DNA of 27,395 nt from Bugula neritina (Eukaryota > Bryozoa > Gymnolaemata > Cheilostomatida > Bugulidae), in contig CAXIUT010000147.1 in NCBI GenBank assembly GCA_964035545.1, forward strand, positions 1 to 27,395. The letters run 5' to 3'. How positions within the stretch are numbered: position 1 is the first letter of the stretch; each line of letters starts with the position of its first letter. This document shows positions 1-10,121 of the stretch, in pieces. The position numbers were made by a program, and so were the translations under genes. The notes under the pieces were generated by a model. The model was not told where the DNA came from, did not search any database, and saw only the letters and a program-made list of their open reading frames with translations.

Positions 1-69
1 CCCAACCCCAACCCCAACCCCAACCCCAACCCCAACCCCAACCCCAACCCCAACCCCAACCCCAACCCC
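1..69. repeat. left telomere, (CCCCAA)n
   Basis: Eleven exact CCCCAA units plus a partial one occupy the very start, C-rich strand 5' to 3', as expected for a ciliate chromosome left end. Unique AT-rich sequence begins at 70. The G4T2 repeat is the Tetrahymena/Glaucoma type and differs from the C4A4 type of spirotrichs such as Oxytricha. Confidence 0.97.
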
Positions 70-149
70 TATGTGCTATTAAAATATATAAAGAATCATC
101 TTATGGCTATCTCTTTCTTATAAATATTATATTTAATTTTAAAATTAAA

Positions 150-941
150 TCAAATTCGATAATCATCATATTTTCTTTCTTTATTGATCCCTTCAAAGTC
201 AATCAGTGTTAGGGGTTGTCCCTTGAGATTAAATTTTAGTCCTGTTTATTCTTAAAGAGTGAGCAAGCTGGTCATCCAATTGATCATTTTGAATGTCTAC
301 CCATGAGTATTATAGTATATGCTAAAAGCATTGATGTTATGTTGTTTCTTATGTTGTTGCAAATAACTATTTAATAGTATTGATCTGCTTTATACTATCC
401 TTCTTTTGTTATTTTGATTATAGATTTGTAGATGTTTTATACGTGTTTGCTATTTATTTGTATTATGTTTTCTTGCGGAATATTGGACCTGATATCAGCT
501 ATATACTGACTGACAGTGCTGTTTTAGAGGAGTTATTGGGCGTATGAAGTGAGACTTTATGATAAGGTTTTGGATGTTAGACTTTTATATTTAATTCTCT
601 AATGATGACTGTGTTGTAGTTTATTCTAGGTTTATTTGGATTTAGTTTGATTGTTTTTGAGTTGATTGCTATTATTATTCAATTTCGATTTGATTATTTT
701 GTTTTTGAAGTTGTTATTGGTGATTAATTGGTGAATGGCAAGTGGTTGTTTATGCAAATTAGAGTAAATAACTATTTTATTTTATTTCGGAGGAATATGT
801 TTGATGTAGTTTGAATTATGCCACAGTGAGAGAGATCAGAGCATTTATCTTATGGAATGGCTGAAGTTTAGGTTATTTGTTGTTTTGATTATAGAAGAAG
901 AAAGCTAGTCCTGAAGCTGCTCCTATTATTGGATAAATCAT
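150..941 (-). CDS. hypothetical protein, Gln/Asn-rich, hydrophobic N-terminus
   Basis: With TAA/TAG as Gln this frame runs from an ATG at 941 to a TGA at 150-152, 257 residues after removing an 18-nt GT-AG intron (489-506) that contains the only in-frame TGA. The protein starts MIYPIIGAASGLAFFFY, a short hydrophobic stretch that could be a signal anchor. A polar part rich in Gln, Asn and Ser follows, and then a more ordinary C-terminus containing GQPLTLIDFEGINKE. I recognise no family. It is the gene nearest the left telomere, with about 80 bp between its stop and the repeats. Some of the Gln richness simply reflects A-rich DNA being read with UAR codons, so a chance open frame cannot be excluded. 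The hydrophobic start and the intron that exactly removes the stop favour a real gene. Confidence 0.45.
489..506 (-). other. putative 18-nt intron
   Basis: It begins GTATATAG and ends ATATCAG on the minus strand. Its length is a multiple of three, and it carries an in-frame TGA that would halt translation if retained. It is the shortest intron proposed in the window. Confidence 0.4.
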
Positions 942-1171
942 TAACTATTATATCTTTGATATTCACAAAAAAAATATGTTTCAATGTGTCATTCAAATGA
1001 TATGAAAAATAGTCTAAAGATAGAATTTATTTTAATATTTTTTGTAAATGATTAGATAAAACTAATTATAACTAAAATTTAAACATTATTGAGAGTGATT
1101 TCAACAATCATAAGTATGGATGCACTGATACTATCTTATCATGCAATTTTTCATATTTTTATACAAGAGAT

Positions 1172-1510
1172 TCATTTATGGTTGAGCATCAATACCACTG
1201 AAGTTGGCTTCTTGGTCTCAGCAGCGACTCCCAGCTCCATTCTGCTTCTAACATATACGTAAGGAATATGGGCATCTTCGCACATGACAGGAATGTGACT
1301 GATTACATCGACTGGGGAGACATCAGATGCTAAGATGACGATACCTTTGGCTCCTTTCTTGATGGCTTTGCATACGTCTTTTACACCTCTGCGAGAGCCT
1401 TTCTCGATTGAGATGGCGAGTTAGTTTTAAGATTTAGCACGGAGAGAATCATTGGATAGAGGATTGGCGATGGGCGAGTTGTAGAAGGTTTATTCTTTTT
1501 ATGCCTCCAT
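1172..1510 (-). CDS. NHP2: NHP2, H/ACA snoRNP / telomerase RNP core protein (L7Ae family)
   Basis: A complete intronless frame of 112 residues, ATG at 1510 and TGA at 1172-1174. It belongs to the L7Ae/L30e family of kink-turn RNA-binding proteins, and the subfamily is NHP2. NHP2 joins dyskerin, NOP10 and GAR1 in nucleolar H/ACA particles, which pseudouridylate rRNA. Visible landmarks are SPIANPLS near residue 12, the basic RRGVKDVCKAIKKG stretch (residues 40-53), KGIVILASDVSPVDVISHIP and the nearly universal PVMCEDAHIPYVYV segment (residues 73-87). The length is slightly short of animal and yeast NHP2 (about 150), mostly through a shorter N-terminus. Three Gln residues near the N-terminus use TAA or TAG. 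The fold is shared with SNU13 and ribosomal L7Ae, but the motif pattern favours NHP2. Confidence 0.93.
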
Positions 1511-1606
1511 GTTGAAGAAATCAATAAATATAGATGATTTTATAAAGAGTAAATCAATTTAATGATCATTTTAATAGTTAGAGATAAAGATATATTTGAA
1601 TGGAGA

Positions 1607-3966
1607 TCATTCTTGTTTGATTCCTGTTTCTAATTCTCCAAGTTTTGTCTCTAAGAGTTAATCTTGATCTGGTAATCTTTTCCATTTGCAGTATCTTTGT
1701 CTAGCTTCTTATCTATAGGTGGCTTCATTTCCTAAAATTTATCTGATTTTGTTGACTATCAGCATTAAATTTTAATACTCTTCTTCTTAATACTTTTGTT
1801 TTCTTTGAAGCATGATGACTGCTTGTTGAGTTCTTCCCCATCTAAGACAGTAGTTGGCATAATCCTCAAGAAATTGAGATTTTTAGATATTAGAAGTTGA
1901 TGCTTCGATGATGAGTTCATAAATTTCACAGGCGTCTTCGACCATGTTGTGGTGCTGGCATAGTTGGAGACCGTATGATTTGGGAGAAATCATTTCATTG
2001 TCTGGTAAAACTTTAAGAATGTTGACTATTCTTCTGATTAGTTAGTTTTTTGAAGTGATAGGTTGTTTAAGAGAATTTCTCTTTCATTTTAAGGGTTTCT
2101 TAGTCAGCAATAGATCTACAAATTGATTAGAAGTTTTTGTATGCTCTGATATAGCAATGAAGGGCTTTATTTTTGAAACCGTCCATAAGAAGAAGATCAG
2201 CTTTTGCTAATTAAAAATCACCTCTTTTTCTATTGAAAAATACAGGTTTTTGTGAATCTTTAAAATCTTGTTCATAATTTTTGAAGAATTTTAATATTGT
2301 TCAAGTAAATCGATGTTTGGGAAGAGTTTAGTGAGAATTTCTGAGGAGATTTGCAGAACAAATGTTTCAATAAAATCTTTTTTACTTTAAGTGAGTACAG
2401 TATCTATTTTACTGGGCAAATCAACCTTCACTTAATGAATTCTAATTTTATCAAGTTGATAAAGTTTATCGAACTATCTAAAACCTCTTTGAAGGACATA
2501 TTTCAAACTAGAGATCAGTTCCATTTCTTCATTATTAGTTGCAAATTTAGCCATACTATCTAACATACCTGAAAACTTATCAGAGTATCTTTTCATAGTA
2601 TCTTGAAATTCTTATGATCCCTCTTAAAAGGCACCTTCAGCAATTTCTTCAATCTTATTATATATTTCCAAAATGGCTTAAATGGCTTCAACAAGAGGCA
2701 AAGGCTAATAAGCTGCTTTAAAGATAGGTTCAATGCTTTCTTTGCTGTCATAGACATCATTGATCTCTAAAAATGATCTTATTTTAGCAAAATATTCTTA
2801 ATGGTTGAACGGTTTTATTAAATTTTACTGTTTTTAGGGAAGTTTTCCACATATTTTTGCCACTTGCTTTTGAAACAAGTAATGAGTACACATATGATAT
2901 CAGAAAATCCTGCATAAGAATTAATTTTTTCTTTGATTGCTTTGAGAATAAACTTTGTTAAACTTCTGTCATAGCAGCAAATTCTTTTTAGAAAGGAATA
3001 GAAATGATTGACTAATTCAGTTAATTTTAAACAGTGTCAAGGTTGAAGTATTCCCATTTAAGTTTTTAATTGAATCTCTTTTCAAAGTTACATTCTTCAG
3101 GTCCTACATCTTTTACAGCTGCTTTAAAAGATTCTATTCTGGCTGAGCTCAAAGAGTTTTAAAGAAGTTCCAATAGAATTTATTTATCTTCTACTTGGAA
3201 GAAAGGATCTTTGACTTTATCAATAATTTCTTACAAATATTGATAGTGATCTTCTGGCTTTTTTGATCGAGTAACAATCAATCCGATAGAGCTTTTCAAC
3301 ATTTCCTTCATTTCAGGAGTCAACAGGTTAAATTTAAACATATTAATGAATCCTCGAAAGGTTTTAATTAGTCCTTCTCCAGTTTCTTCTGAAAATCTAT
3401 GTTCATCCAAAACGATCAAAAATTTCACTTATCTAACTTGTTCAAAAATAGCTTTGAGGAAGTATGACACTCCAATAACTCCCACATGGTCTCTAGTATC
3501 AAAGTAACCTGCCATATCAATCAAACTAACTCCTTCATGAAAGTTGATGTGGATATTTGGATCTAGAGTCACTGAAGAAAAGCTACTTCCTAAGGCTGCC
3601 ATAGATTTATCAGAGCTATCAAGGGGATCAAAGTAAGAGTTGAGTTTTCCTTTGCCAATTAAAGGCTTGTTTAGCATCCAGTTGAAAGTTGTAGATTTAC
3701 CTGCTCTGGTGAGACCTACTTGAATGATGGCCTTTCTATGGGCTTTTATGATCTTTCTATCTCCTTTTAGAGGACTCTAAAGAGGTTTTGTTTAGTGACT
3801 TACATTATCAATATTACTTGCAAATCGAATAGTCAATTTATAGTAAGAATTATTATATTTTATTGATTACCGATAATCTATCTAAGTACTTATCTATAAA
3901 ATACCTAAAAAGAGATTAAACTTTTAAGATTTAATTGATTTCTACTATCTTAGCCTGATTAGACAT
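1607..3966 (-). CDS. large P-loop GTPase-like protein with TPR-like C-terminus
   Basis: Three short introns (3799-3817, 2867-2891, 2224-2243) join the frames into about 764 residues. Walker A is GLTRAGKST near residue 78. A switch/Walker B-like SLIDMAGYFDTRDHVG follows, and a TRSKKPEDH segment sits where the guanine-specificity (N/T)KxD motif belongs, so the N-terminal 280 residues look like a GTP-binding domain. A long helical middle part follows. The C-terminal ~230 residues contain TPR-like helices (ADLLLMDGFKNKALHCYIRA; ACEIYELIIEAS; NYCLRWGRTQQAVIML). The protein should be cytosolic; no membrane segment is seen. I cannot name an orthologue. Single-copy GTPases fused to helical repeats occur in alveolates, but that comparison is from general knowledge. 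One +1 frame change near 2065-2080 is not explained by a GT-AG intron. It could be a sequencing indel, a true lesion or frameshifting. Confidence 0.75.
2224..2243 (-). other. 20-nt intron, GTPase-like gene
   Basis: GTATTTTTCAATAGAAAAAG on the minus strand. Removal brings the helical middle region into frame with the TPR-like KADLLLMDGFKNKAL segment. Confidence 0.6.
2867..2891 (-). other. 25-nt intron, GTPase-like gene
   Basis: It starts GTGTACTCATT and ends TTTCAAAAG on the minus strand. Removal joins ...DFLISY to QVAKICGKLPQ and restores a frame that stays open for about 250 codons. Confidence 0.55.
3799..3817 (-). other. 19-nt intron, GTPase-like gene
   Basis: GTAATATTGATAATGTAAG on the minus strand. 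Removing it connects the start-codon frame (MSNQAKIVEIN...) to the frame of the P-loop and drops a TGA. Confidence 0.6.
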
Positions 3967-4935
3967 ATTTTTTATATATTTTTATTATTTTTTATCGAAA
4001 ATGAGGGTATGATTGAGTGATAGGCACCTCATGATAAAGATAGGAATTCTAGAATATCAAATAAACTATAATTATGGTCTAATTTTAATATTAAGCAAGT
4101 AAAATCTCATTTCTCTGATCACTCCTGATGATTATTTTTCAATAATATCAAAAATAAAATCATGAAATAAGAGATGAAGACACTCAGATAGATGATATTA
4201 ATTGATCAATTTTAATTTATTTTTTAAAGAATGATAATATTTTAATGTTTATGTTTATGTTGTTATTATTGACATATATTCTTGTAGGAAAATCATCAAG
4301 AAATTAAATAATCCATAATTTAAAATTCTTCATATGATAATAATTATTTTTGATATATTTTGATATAAATGTTGAATAGTGTTGATAATAATTTGATAAG
4401 TTTTATTTTGTTTATTTTTCAATTGTTTATTTATTGAACATTATGGTGTTAAAATAATGTTATTGAATTTATTGGAAATATTTATTTGGATAGATTTTGT
4501 TTGTTATCGATAGTTTGTTGTGGTTTTTTTTATATTTATGTTAAAAATTATCAATAAAAAAGAGATTCTTAGGATGTAAATCATTCATTTATTTTTCATT
4601 AAATAACTCTAAAAACTATTTTTGAATAGTGTTCTTGGTGATTATCACTATTTATTACTTTTTTTGGATTAATTTTATCTAATAAGCTTATTTTTGGTCA
4701 AACGATGATTGATAGTTTTGCATTTTCTCTCTTAAAAATCAATAATTTATCAATAAAATAGCTTTAACAGATATCTAATACTATTATGAATATCTATTTA
4801 GTAATTCCTTATGCTGATAGTCTGTTAAGAAGTAGTCTACTATCACTAATCATATCATTAATATCAAAAATAAATATCAAACTATTAAAACTGATAATTC
4901 TAAGATATCATATATATCAATATTAACATACAATA
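3967..4935. other. AT-rich intergenic stretch between divergent genes
   Basis: 969 bp between the divergent starts of the GTPase-like gene and the amine oxidase. Apart from one doubtful minus-strand frame (4184-4588) it holds only AT-rich sequence dense in TGA on both strands. No repeat or RNA-like structure stands out. It must contain the promoters of both flanking genes, but I cannot point to an element. Confidence 0.6.
4184..4588 (-). CDS. doubtful small ORF, Asn/Ile/Lys-rich
   Basis: Open from ATG at 4588 to TGA at 4184-4186, 134 residues in the ciliate code, starting MNDLHPKNLFFIDNF. Composition (Asn, Ile, Lys, Tyr, Phe) is what random AT-rich DNA yields once TAA and TAG stop terminating, and no motif is recognisable. 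An open frame of this length is not very improbable by chance here. It is listed because it has its own ATG and sits in the longest otherwise empty stretch. Confidence 0.2.
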
Positions 4936-6245
4936 ATGGAGCTACATCAGGTGATAATCATCGGGGCAGGAGCATCAGGTATTGGTGCTGCTTATACTTT
5001 AAACAAGTTGAATGTTCCATTTGTTATCTTGGAGAGTCGGATAGAATTGGAGGTCGTATGCATACTATGTAAATTGACGGGTCGATTATTCATCTAGGGG
5101 CATGCTATTTGCATAATCCTAATGAAAATCATGCTTTTTTGAATCTTATGAAAGAACTTGATATTCAACCTCTTAAAAATAACTATAGTAATTAGAGATA
5201 TATTCGATAGGGAGGATAAGTTATCGATTTAAAAGAGGTGTAAGAAGGTAAAAAATGTATAACTAGCTAAATTAATATATCACTATCAAAGCTAAACAAC
5301 TTAAATAGGATGTTCCTTTGATTGTGGCTGTTGATTAGTTTTTTTAGAAGATGAAGAAGAATAGATCTAAGAAAGCAATATAGATGGCTAAATTTATAAT
5401 GAAATTTGATGCGGGATTTGAAGGATCAGATATGAATATCTTTCTCTGAGATAATTTATTCATTAAAGAACAGCTTAAGACATGGTTCCACCGGAGGATA
5501 TCACAATGTTCTTTCAAAGATATGTAATTCCTTCAAGCCTAAAATATACTTCAATAAAAAGGTAGTTTCTATTGACTATTCTCAAGATAATGTGATTATT
5601 TCTGTTAATAATGGCTAGAAATATCAAGCAAAAGCATTGATATCAAGTTTACCTTTGGGAGTATTGAAAAGAAAGGTTGTTAGTTTCAATCCTGTACTTC
5701 CTGAATCATATGTTAAAACTATTGAGAATATAACTTGTGGAATTATGAACAAAATATATCTCAAATTTGAATAAGATTTTTGGACTGGAACAAGCGATTG
5801 GAATTTCTTATACACATAGTAGTCTCTAACCTTTAATGTTGTTGTCAATGAAGCTCAGACAAGTCCGAATTTAATGTGTATTAAAATAGGAGGTATTTAA
5901 AATATCCACATCTTCGATAAAACTGATAAATAACTGCTTAAAGATGTTTTTACTTATTTGTAGAAATACTTCAAGAAGGATAAGATGAAGTTAAAAGGGT
6001 ATCATATTACTCGATGGCACAAAGATGAGAATAGTTACGGATCGTATACTACTCTTCATACAGGAGAGACCAGATAAAGTATTAGAGAGCTGAATAAACC
6101 TCTTGATAATAAAGTTTGGTTTGTTGGATAGCATTGTAGTGTTGAAAAGTTTTCGTTTGCTCATGGAGCGTTGGAAAGTGGACAAAAAGCTGCTTTAGAA
6201 GTAGCTGCTAAACTCAAAAACTAAGCAATTAAGGGAAAGTTATGA
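4936..6245 (+). CDS. flavin-containing amine (polyamine/monoamine) oxidase, frame-disrupted
   Basis: About 430 residues of the FAD-dependent amine oxidase family, which oxidises amines such as polyamines to aldehyde, releasing H2O2. The N-terminal Rossmann motif VIIIGAGASGIGAAYTL (residues 6-22), then VPFVILES and DRIGGRMH bind FAD. The interior GSTGGYHNVLSKI and the C-terminal VWFVGQHCSVEKFSFAHG followed by ALESGQKAA match the family's second FAD-contact region; the DENSYGSY segment is also typical. Frame changes occur three times. Near 5036 one base is missing inside the conserved E-S/A-R-D-R-I-G-G-R motif. At 5238-5266 the change can be a 29-nt intron. Near 5450 (TTTCTCTGAG) a +1 step is needed. 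The first and third compensate in length but not in between, so this is either a decaying gene, a poorly polished stretch, or a product of frameshifting. Starts 47 bp before the next gene's ATG region ends; same strand. Confidence 0.82.
5238..5266 (+). other. possible 29-nt intron, amine oxidase gene
   Basis: It starts GTGTAAGAAGG and ends TATAACTAG. Removal restores the frame leading to KAKQLKQDVPLIVAVDQFF. An equally simple explanation is loss of one A from the AAAAAA run at about 5250, so this intron is uncertain. Confidence 0.35.
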
Positions 6246-6292
6246 TATAATCGATATTAATATTAATTAAAATATTATAAATAAAAAGAATA

Positions 6293-7353
6293 ATGTAGGA
6301 CAATAGTAACAGATAGTTGCCTCAAATGAATCCATAATAGCAATAGCTACTGCATAGAAATGAAGTAAAGACATCATTTTCTAATTATACAAAAGATATT
6401 TTATCATAGTAAAACAACTTCTCCTTAAAACTTAAAAATAGATATTACCAACTGAATCAATAGCGTAAAAGGATGATGATGTAAGAGGCGGTTAAAAGCA
6501 ATCAACTATTTTTAGACAAAATAATTTAATACATAAATGATATATACCAATAGAAAGAGTATAAGGCTAATAATGAGAGTACAGCAAACAACAGATCAAA
6601 GATAAAGACAACGCTAAAGCAATTTTTTAGATAGTGGTGCAAAGAGAGTAAGGAGAAGTAAGACTATCGAAAGATGGTCGATAAGATAAAGAAATATTTG
6701 AAGAAGGGAGATAATGTTCTTGTACCTGGTTGTGGATTGGGTCGATTGGTATATGAACTGATCTATGCTGGATTTGGAGCATAAGGCAACGAAGTCACTT
6801 ATTTCATGCTATTTGGGTCCAATTTCATCATCAATTGTTGCTAGAGTAAATAACAATTCAAAATATATCCTTTTGTTAGTTCCACTAATTACTATAGCAG
6901 TTAGTAGGATCTTTTTAGAAGTTTTGTTGTTCCTGATGTGGCACCCAGTCAATAACTTGAAGGCGTTAGGAACAACCCAACTTTGCCATTTCTGCTGGAT
7001 AGTTTACCTAGATATATAGAGAGAGAAAGGAGTTTTTTTAGGGTGTGGCGACTTGTTTCTTTCTTGATACTGCTAATAATATATTTTAGTATGTCGATAC
7101 CATTAGGTCTACGTTAAAGAAAGGAGGAATTTGGGTCAATTTTGGTCCATTGCTCTATCACTATCGATAAATGACTAACTAGGTGTCAATTGAGGTGAGT
7201 TGGTAACAGCTGAAATCATATATAAGTGAATACTTTTAGTTTAAGGAGTAAGAAATGGTTTAGACAACTTATTGCCATGATCCTAAATGCGAGATGAATG
7301 TTTAGTATCAGTGTATAAGTTTTGTTTGTATGAAAAAAGATGAAAATAAATGA
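6293..7353 (+). CDS. CARNMT1: carnosine N-methyltransferase-like protein (N2227 family)
   Basis: 346 residues after removing one 20-nt intron (7002-7021). This SAM-dependent methyltransferase family methylates carnosine to anserine in animals and is widespread in eukaryotes; the true substrate in a ciliate is unknown. The SAM-binding motif is NVLVPGCGLGRLVYEL (about residues 141-156). It is followed by AGFGAQGNEVTYFMLFGSNF, the family signature G-N-E-x-x-x-F-M-L-x-x-S-N-F. After the intron come VATCFFLDTANNIFQYVDTI and KKGGIWVNFGPLLYHY, matching the family's catalytic C-terminal half. The N-terminus is Gln-rich, with many TAA/TAG codons. ATG at 6293 is the first in frame, 47 bp after the oxidase stop. 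The intron removal makes the length exactly divisible by three and needs no other correction. Confidence 0.9.
7002..7021 (+). other. 20-nt intron, CARNMT1-like gene
   Basis: GTTTACCTAGATATATAGAG. Without its removal the conserved VATCFFLDTANN block is out of frame. Confidence 0.75.
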
Positions 7354-7560
7354 TTGCTATATTTTAATCCTTTATCTATTTGATAATATATTGAAAATGA
7401 AAAATACTATTGATCATTATGCAATAGGGTGTTTTAGACTATATCTCTTTAAGAACTCTATCTTCCAGCATTATCTTGCACTAGTTCAGTCTATTTTGAG
7501 CCATTAGCAACTCCTATTCATAAGAGATCGCTTTAAGTGGTAGCTATATCAGCTAAATTA

Positions 7561-8281
7561 TCAATATTTTACATCGTTTTAGTTCTATTCTTTTCTAGAA
7601 TGATAGTATGTATTTAATTGTATCAAAATTCTTTCTTTGTCTCTGATATTTTCTTCCACTATTCGTATTCTTTGCGACATTCTTAGATAGAATTGTTGAT
7701 ATTGGCATAATGCACTCTTTTATCGTTTCTTTATTAAGCAAAGCGTCTCGAATAACTTACTGCTATTGACATTTTTTATCTATATTTGCTTTAAATTACT
7801 TAACTATGCATATTGGTTATCAAGTTATTCATAACTAGTAGTCTAATTGATAATATTTTTAAGAATTTACTGTTTATCTATTGTTTTATCTTTGATCTTT
7901 ACGATATCTTGATGATTGCGATCAATGACGATTCCTTGTTTCTACATATATGCATATAATTTCATCATTTATGTCATTGTTTATGTATTCGGTCTGCTAT
8001 CTTTATCTAAAATTATTTGCTATTTCTTATCTATTCGATCTTTGACTCGTCCCTACACTAACATTATAAAATACGTTGAGTTCATGTACGCTTTTCTTTG
8101 TTTTTTTACGAATGTTTTAAAGTTGTTCTAATAGATCTTTTCTTTTATCTAGAAGGGTCTAATTTTTTTATGAGACAAATGTGTTTATTATTTTTATGTT
8201 GTCTGGATTGGTCTAGGATTGGAGATGAGACATTATTTAATCTAATGTCATTTTTTTTAGTTTGCTGCGGCGAATAGACAT
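7561..8281 (-). CDS. coiled-coil protein of unknown function
   Basis: 232 residues, ATG at 8281, TGA at 7561-7563, after removal of a 22-nt intron (8053-8074). The sequence is strongly polar and helical, for example LLDKRKDLLEQLQNIRKKTK near residue 45 and RIRIVEENIRDKERILIQL near residue 200, with heptad-like spacing of Leu and Ile. There is no signal peptide and no cysteine/histidine pattern. Such small coiled-coil proteins are common among basal body and axonemal components of ciliates, but nothing here proves that role. The opposite strand is also open and looks like a membrane protein; I prefer this strand because it gives one ATG-to-TGA gene with a single intron and normal soluble composition. 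Convergent with the methyltransferase (207 bp gap) and divergent from the PH-like gene. Confidence 0.75.
8053..8074 (-). other. 22-nt intron, coiled-coil gene
   Basis: It starts GTATTTTATAATG and ends TTAGTGTAG on the minus strand. It joins KKSVHELN to GRVKDRIDKK and leaves a length divisible by three. Confidence 0.7.
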
Positions 8282-8488
8282 GACTGTTATTTTATCTATT
8301 AAAGTCAATAAAATATATTTAGGGAAATTAAATTAATATTAAGTAAGATCAATCAATAATGAATGAATTACTTTTATCAGATAAGTAATTATAAAAATAG
8401 CTATTAGTTAAAAATGACTTGAACTTGATTCTTTGTATAAGGTTCAAATATATATTTATTTTAGTTTAGAAGATCTCTATAATATTTT

Positions 8489-10052
8489 ATGTACCAATAA
8501 AATAATTCAACATTCCAAGCACCTGGTGCCCGTCTTGATCTTCAAGGCCCACAAATCCAGACCAATCTACAAAGTCCAGAATACAAACAAACCTAGGAAA
8601 CCCTCAATTCCAATCAAACAATCAAGATATCGTCTTCAATCCAACTTGCAAGGATCACATCTACAAAGTAACTTGAGATAGCCTTAAGGTCAAGGAAGAT
8701 ATCAATAAATTGAACTTCAATCTAACATGAGAGACCATAGATTCAGTCCAACATGAGAGGACCTGAACTTCATTCTAACATTCAAGGAAGTTCACATTTA
8801 CAGACTAATATGCAAGGTAGTTCTCTAAATCATTCGAATCCTAACATCCATTCAAGTCCTCACATCCTATCTAGTCCCAATCTCAACTTGAATGTCCAAA
8901 ACAACCAAATCAGAACATCTTAAGCTGACTTTTCCTTCAATCTCCTCCCAGCAATCTCCTCCCAGATATCCAGGCAGATAATAAAACAGACCTCTACTTC
9001 CCCAACAAGGATTCCAAGGAAACTTCAATTCCCAATAAAACAACAATTCATCAAACATTCCCCCACAATAGATCTAATCTTACATGAGAAAGAAACCTTA
9101 CACTCAAAATTTATATGGCTAAGAGTACACATACTCAGTTCTTCCAAAAAAACAGCAAACTCTCTGTATGAGCAACGACCGTTTTCTTCTTTTGAAAGGA
9201 TATTAGACAATTTCCTATTCAAATGATTTACCAAAACCAAAAACAGTGCCTTTTTCATCACTATCAGATATTCCCAAAGGCAAAGTAACTTCATCTTTGC
9301 TTGAAGTAGAGAAGTGTGAACTTCAAGATCAAAGTTTGATAATTAGATTTGCCAAAGACAAGAAGTTATGGCAATTTAATTGTCCATCTAAAATATGTGC
9401 GATTGAGTGGTCTCAAAAAATCAATTAAGCTGTTACTGTTGTTAACTAATTCAAGTTAAGTGGCATGCATTCTATGTAGGTATTTTTACGTACAAGAGGT
9501 GGAAAGCAGTCAAATAATTTTAGACCTCTTGAATACAGGCCAGAACCACAAATTGAACATAACTTTAACAGAGTTGATATCAATAGATCAGAAGAGAGAT
9601 TGGGTTCTTCAAATATTCATCCTCAAGTCAACTTGAATAAATAATTTAGCACTCCACCTAGACAAGTCAATGTTGATATCAATCATAAAGATCATGGAAT
9701 AAGCAATGCTTCTACTTTCAACGGCAATGCCAACTTTACAGGTTCGCCTGCTAGAATAAATTAATATAGAAGTCAAATTACAACCAATGTTGTACCACCA
9801 CCAGTTAATACTGATTTAAATATCAAGTATAATAGCAGTCTTAATACTACCCAAACTTCTGCAAATTTCAGCTCAAATGATGACAAATTAAGCATGATGT
9901 TAAGAAGTAGCAACTATCAAAGATATCCTTTGGGTGTTCCTCAAGGAGTAACTCAACATACTTTCCAAAGAAGCACACAACCAAATTATGAAATTGGAAT
10001 GAAGAAACAGGTCAGTACTGATTACGAGAACCACGATAGATACCTTTCATGA
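8489..10052 (+). CDS. Asn/Gln/Ser-rich protein with a PH-like domain; 5' end uncertain
   Basis: From ATG at 8892 the frame is clean to TGA at 10050-10052 (386 residues). Residues 70-170 of that part resemble a pleckstrin-homology domain: LCMSNDRFLLLKG, then GKVTSSLLEVEKCELQDQ, LIIRFAKDKKLWQFNCPS, and a final helix AIEWSQKINQAV with the invariant Trp of PH domains. A PH fold would suggest phosphoinositide or protein binding at a membrane. The C-terminal 200 residues are low-complexity and rich in Asn, Ser, Thr and Gln. Upstream, 8489-8891 also reads as N/Q/S-rich protein (repeated S-N-I/M-Q-G-S-S units such as SNIQGSSHLQTNMQGSS). That stretch needs two or three frame changes not all explained by introns, so the true start may be 8489 or 8892. 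No orthologue recognised. Confidence 0.65.
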
Positions 10053-10121
10053 TCCGATCATCATCATATCATTTATGAATAGTATAGATACTAAGATAGT
10101 ATGATAAGAAATTAAATAATA

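Noticed and set aside
942-1171. A possible RNA gene between the first gene and NHP2
   Set aside because: AT-rich with no tRNA-like stems, box elements or conserved-looking core that I could identify.
2870-3080. An alternative frame in the GTPase-like gene with helical-looking sequence (LTELVNHFYSFLKR)
   Set aside because: It requires base losses on both sides, while the other frame connects directly through one 25-nt intron.
3780-3812. A 27-nt intron in the GTPase-like gene (GTAAGTCAC to CTCTTTAG)
   Set aside because: The segment is in frame and open, so it need not be removed; the overlapping 19-nt intron explains the frame change to the start codon.
5000-5040. A 23-nt intron (GT at about 5010, AG at about 5033) to repair the first amine oxidase frame break
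   Set aside because: It would delete VPFVILES, the strand carrying the Glu that binds the FAD ribose, so a lost base is more likely.
7397-8173. Plus-strand frames that read like a multi-pass membrane protein
   Set aside because: They need two frame changes, whereas the minus strand gives one ATG-to-TGA coiled-coil gene with a single 22-nt intron. Antisense of Lys/Glu/Gln-rich coding naturally looks hydrophobic (Phe, Leu, Ser).
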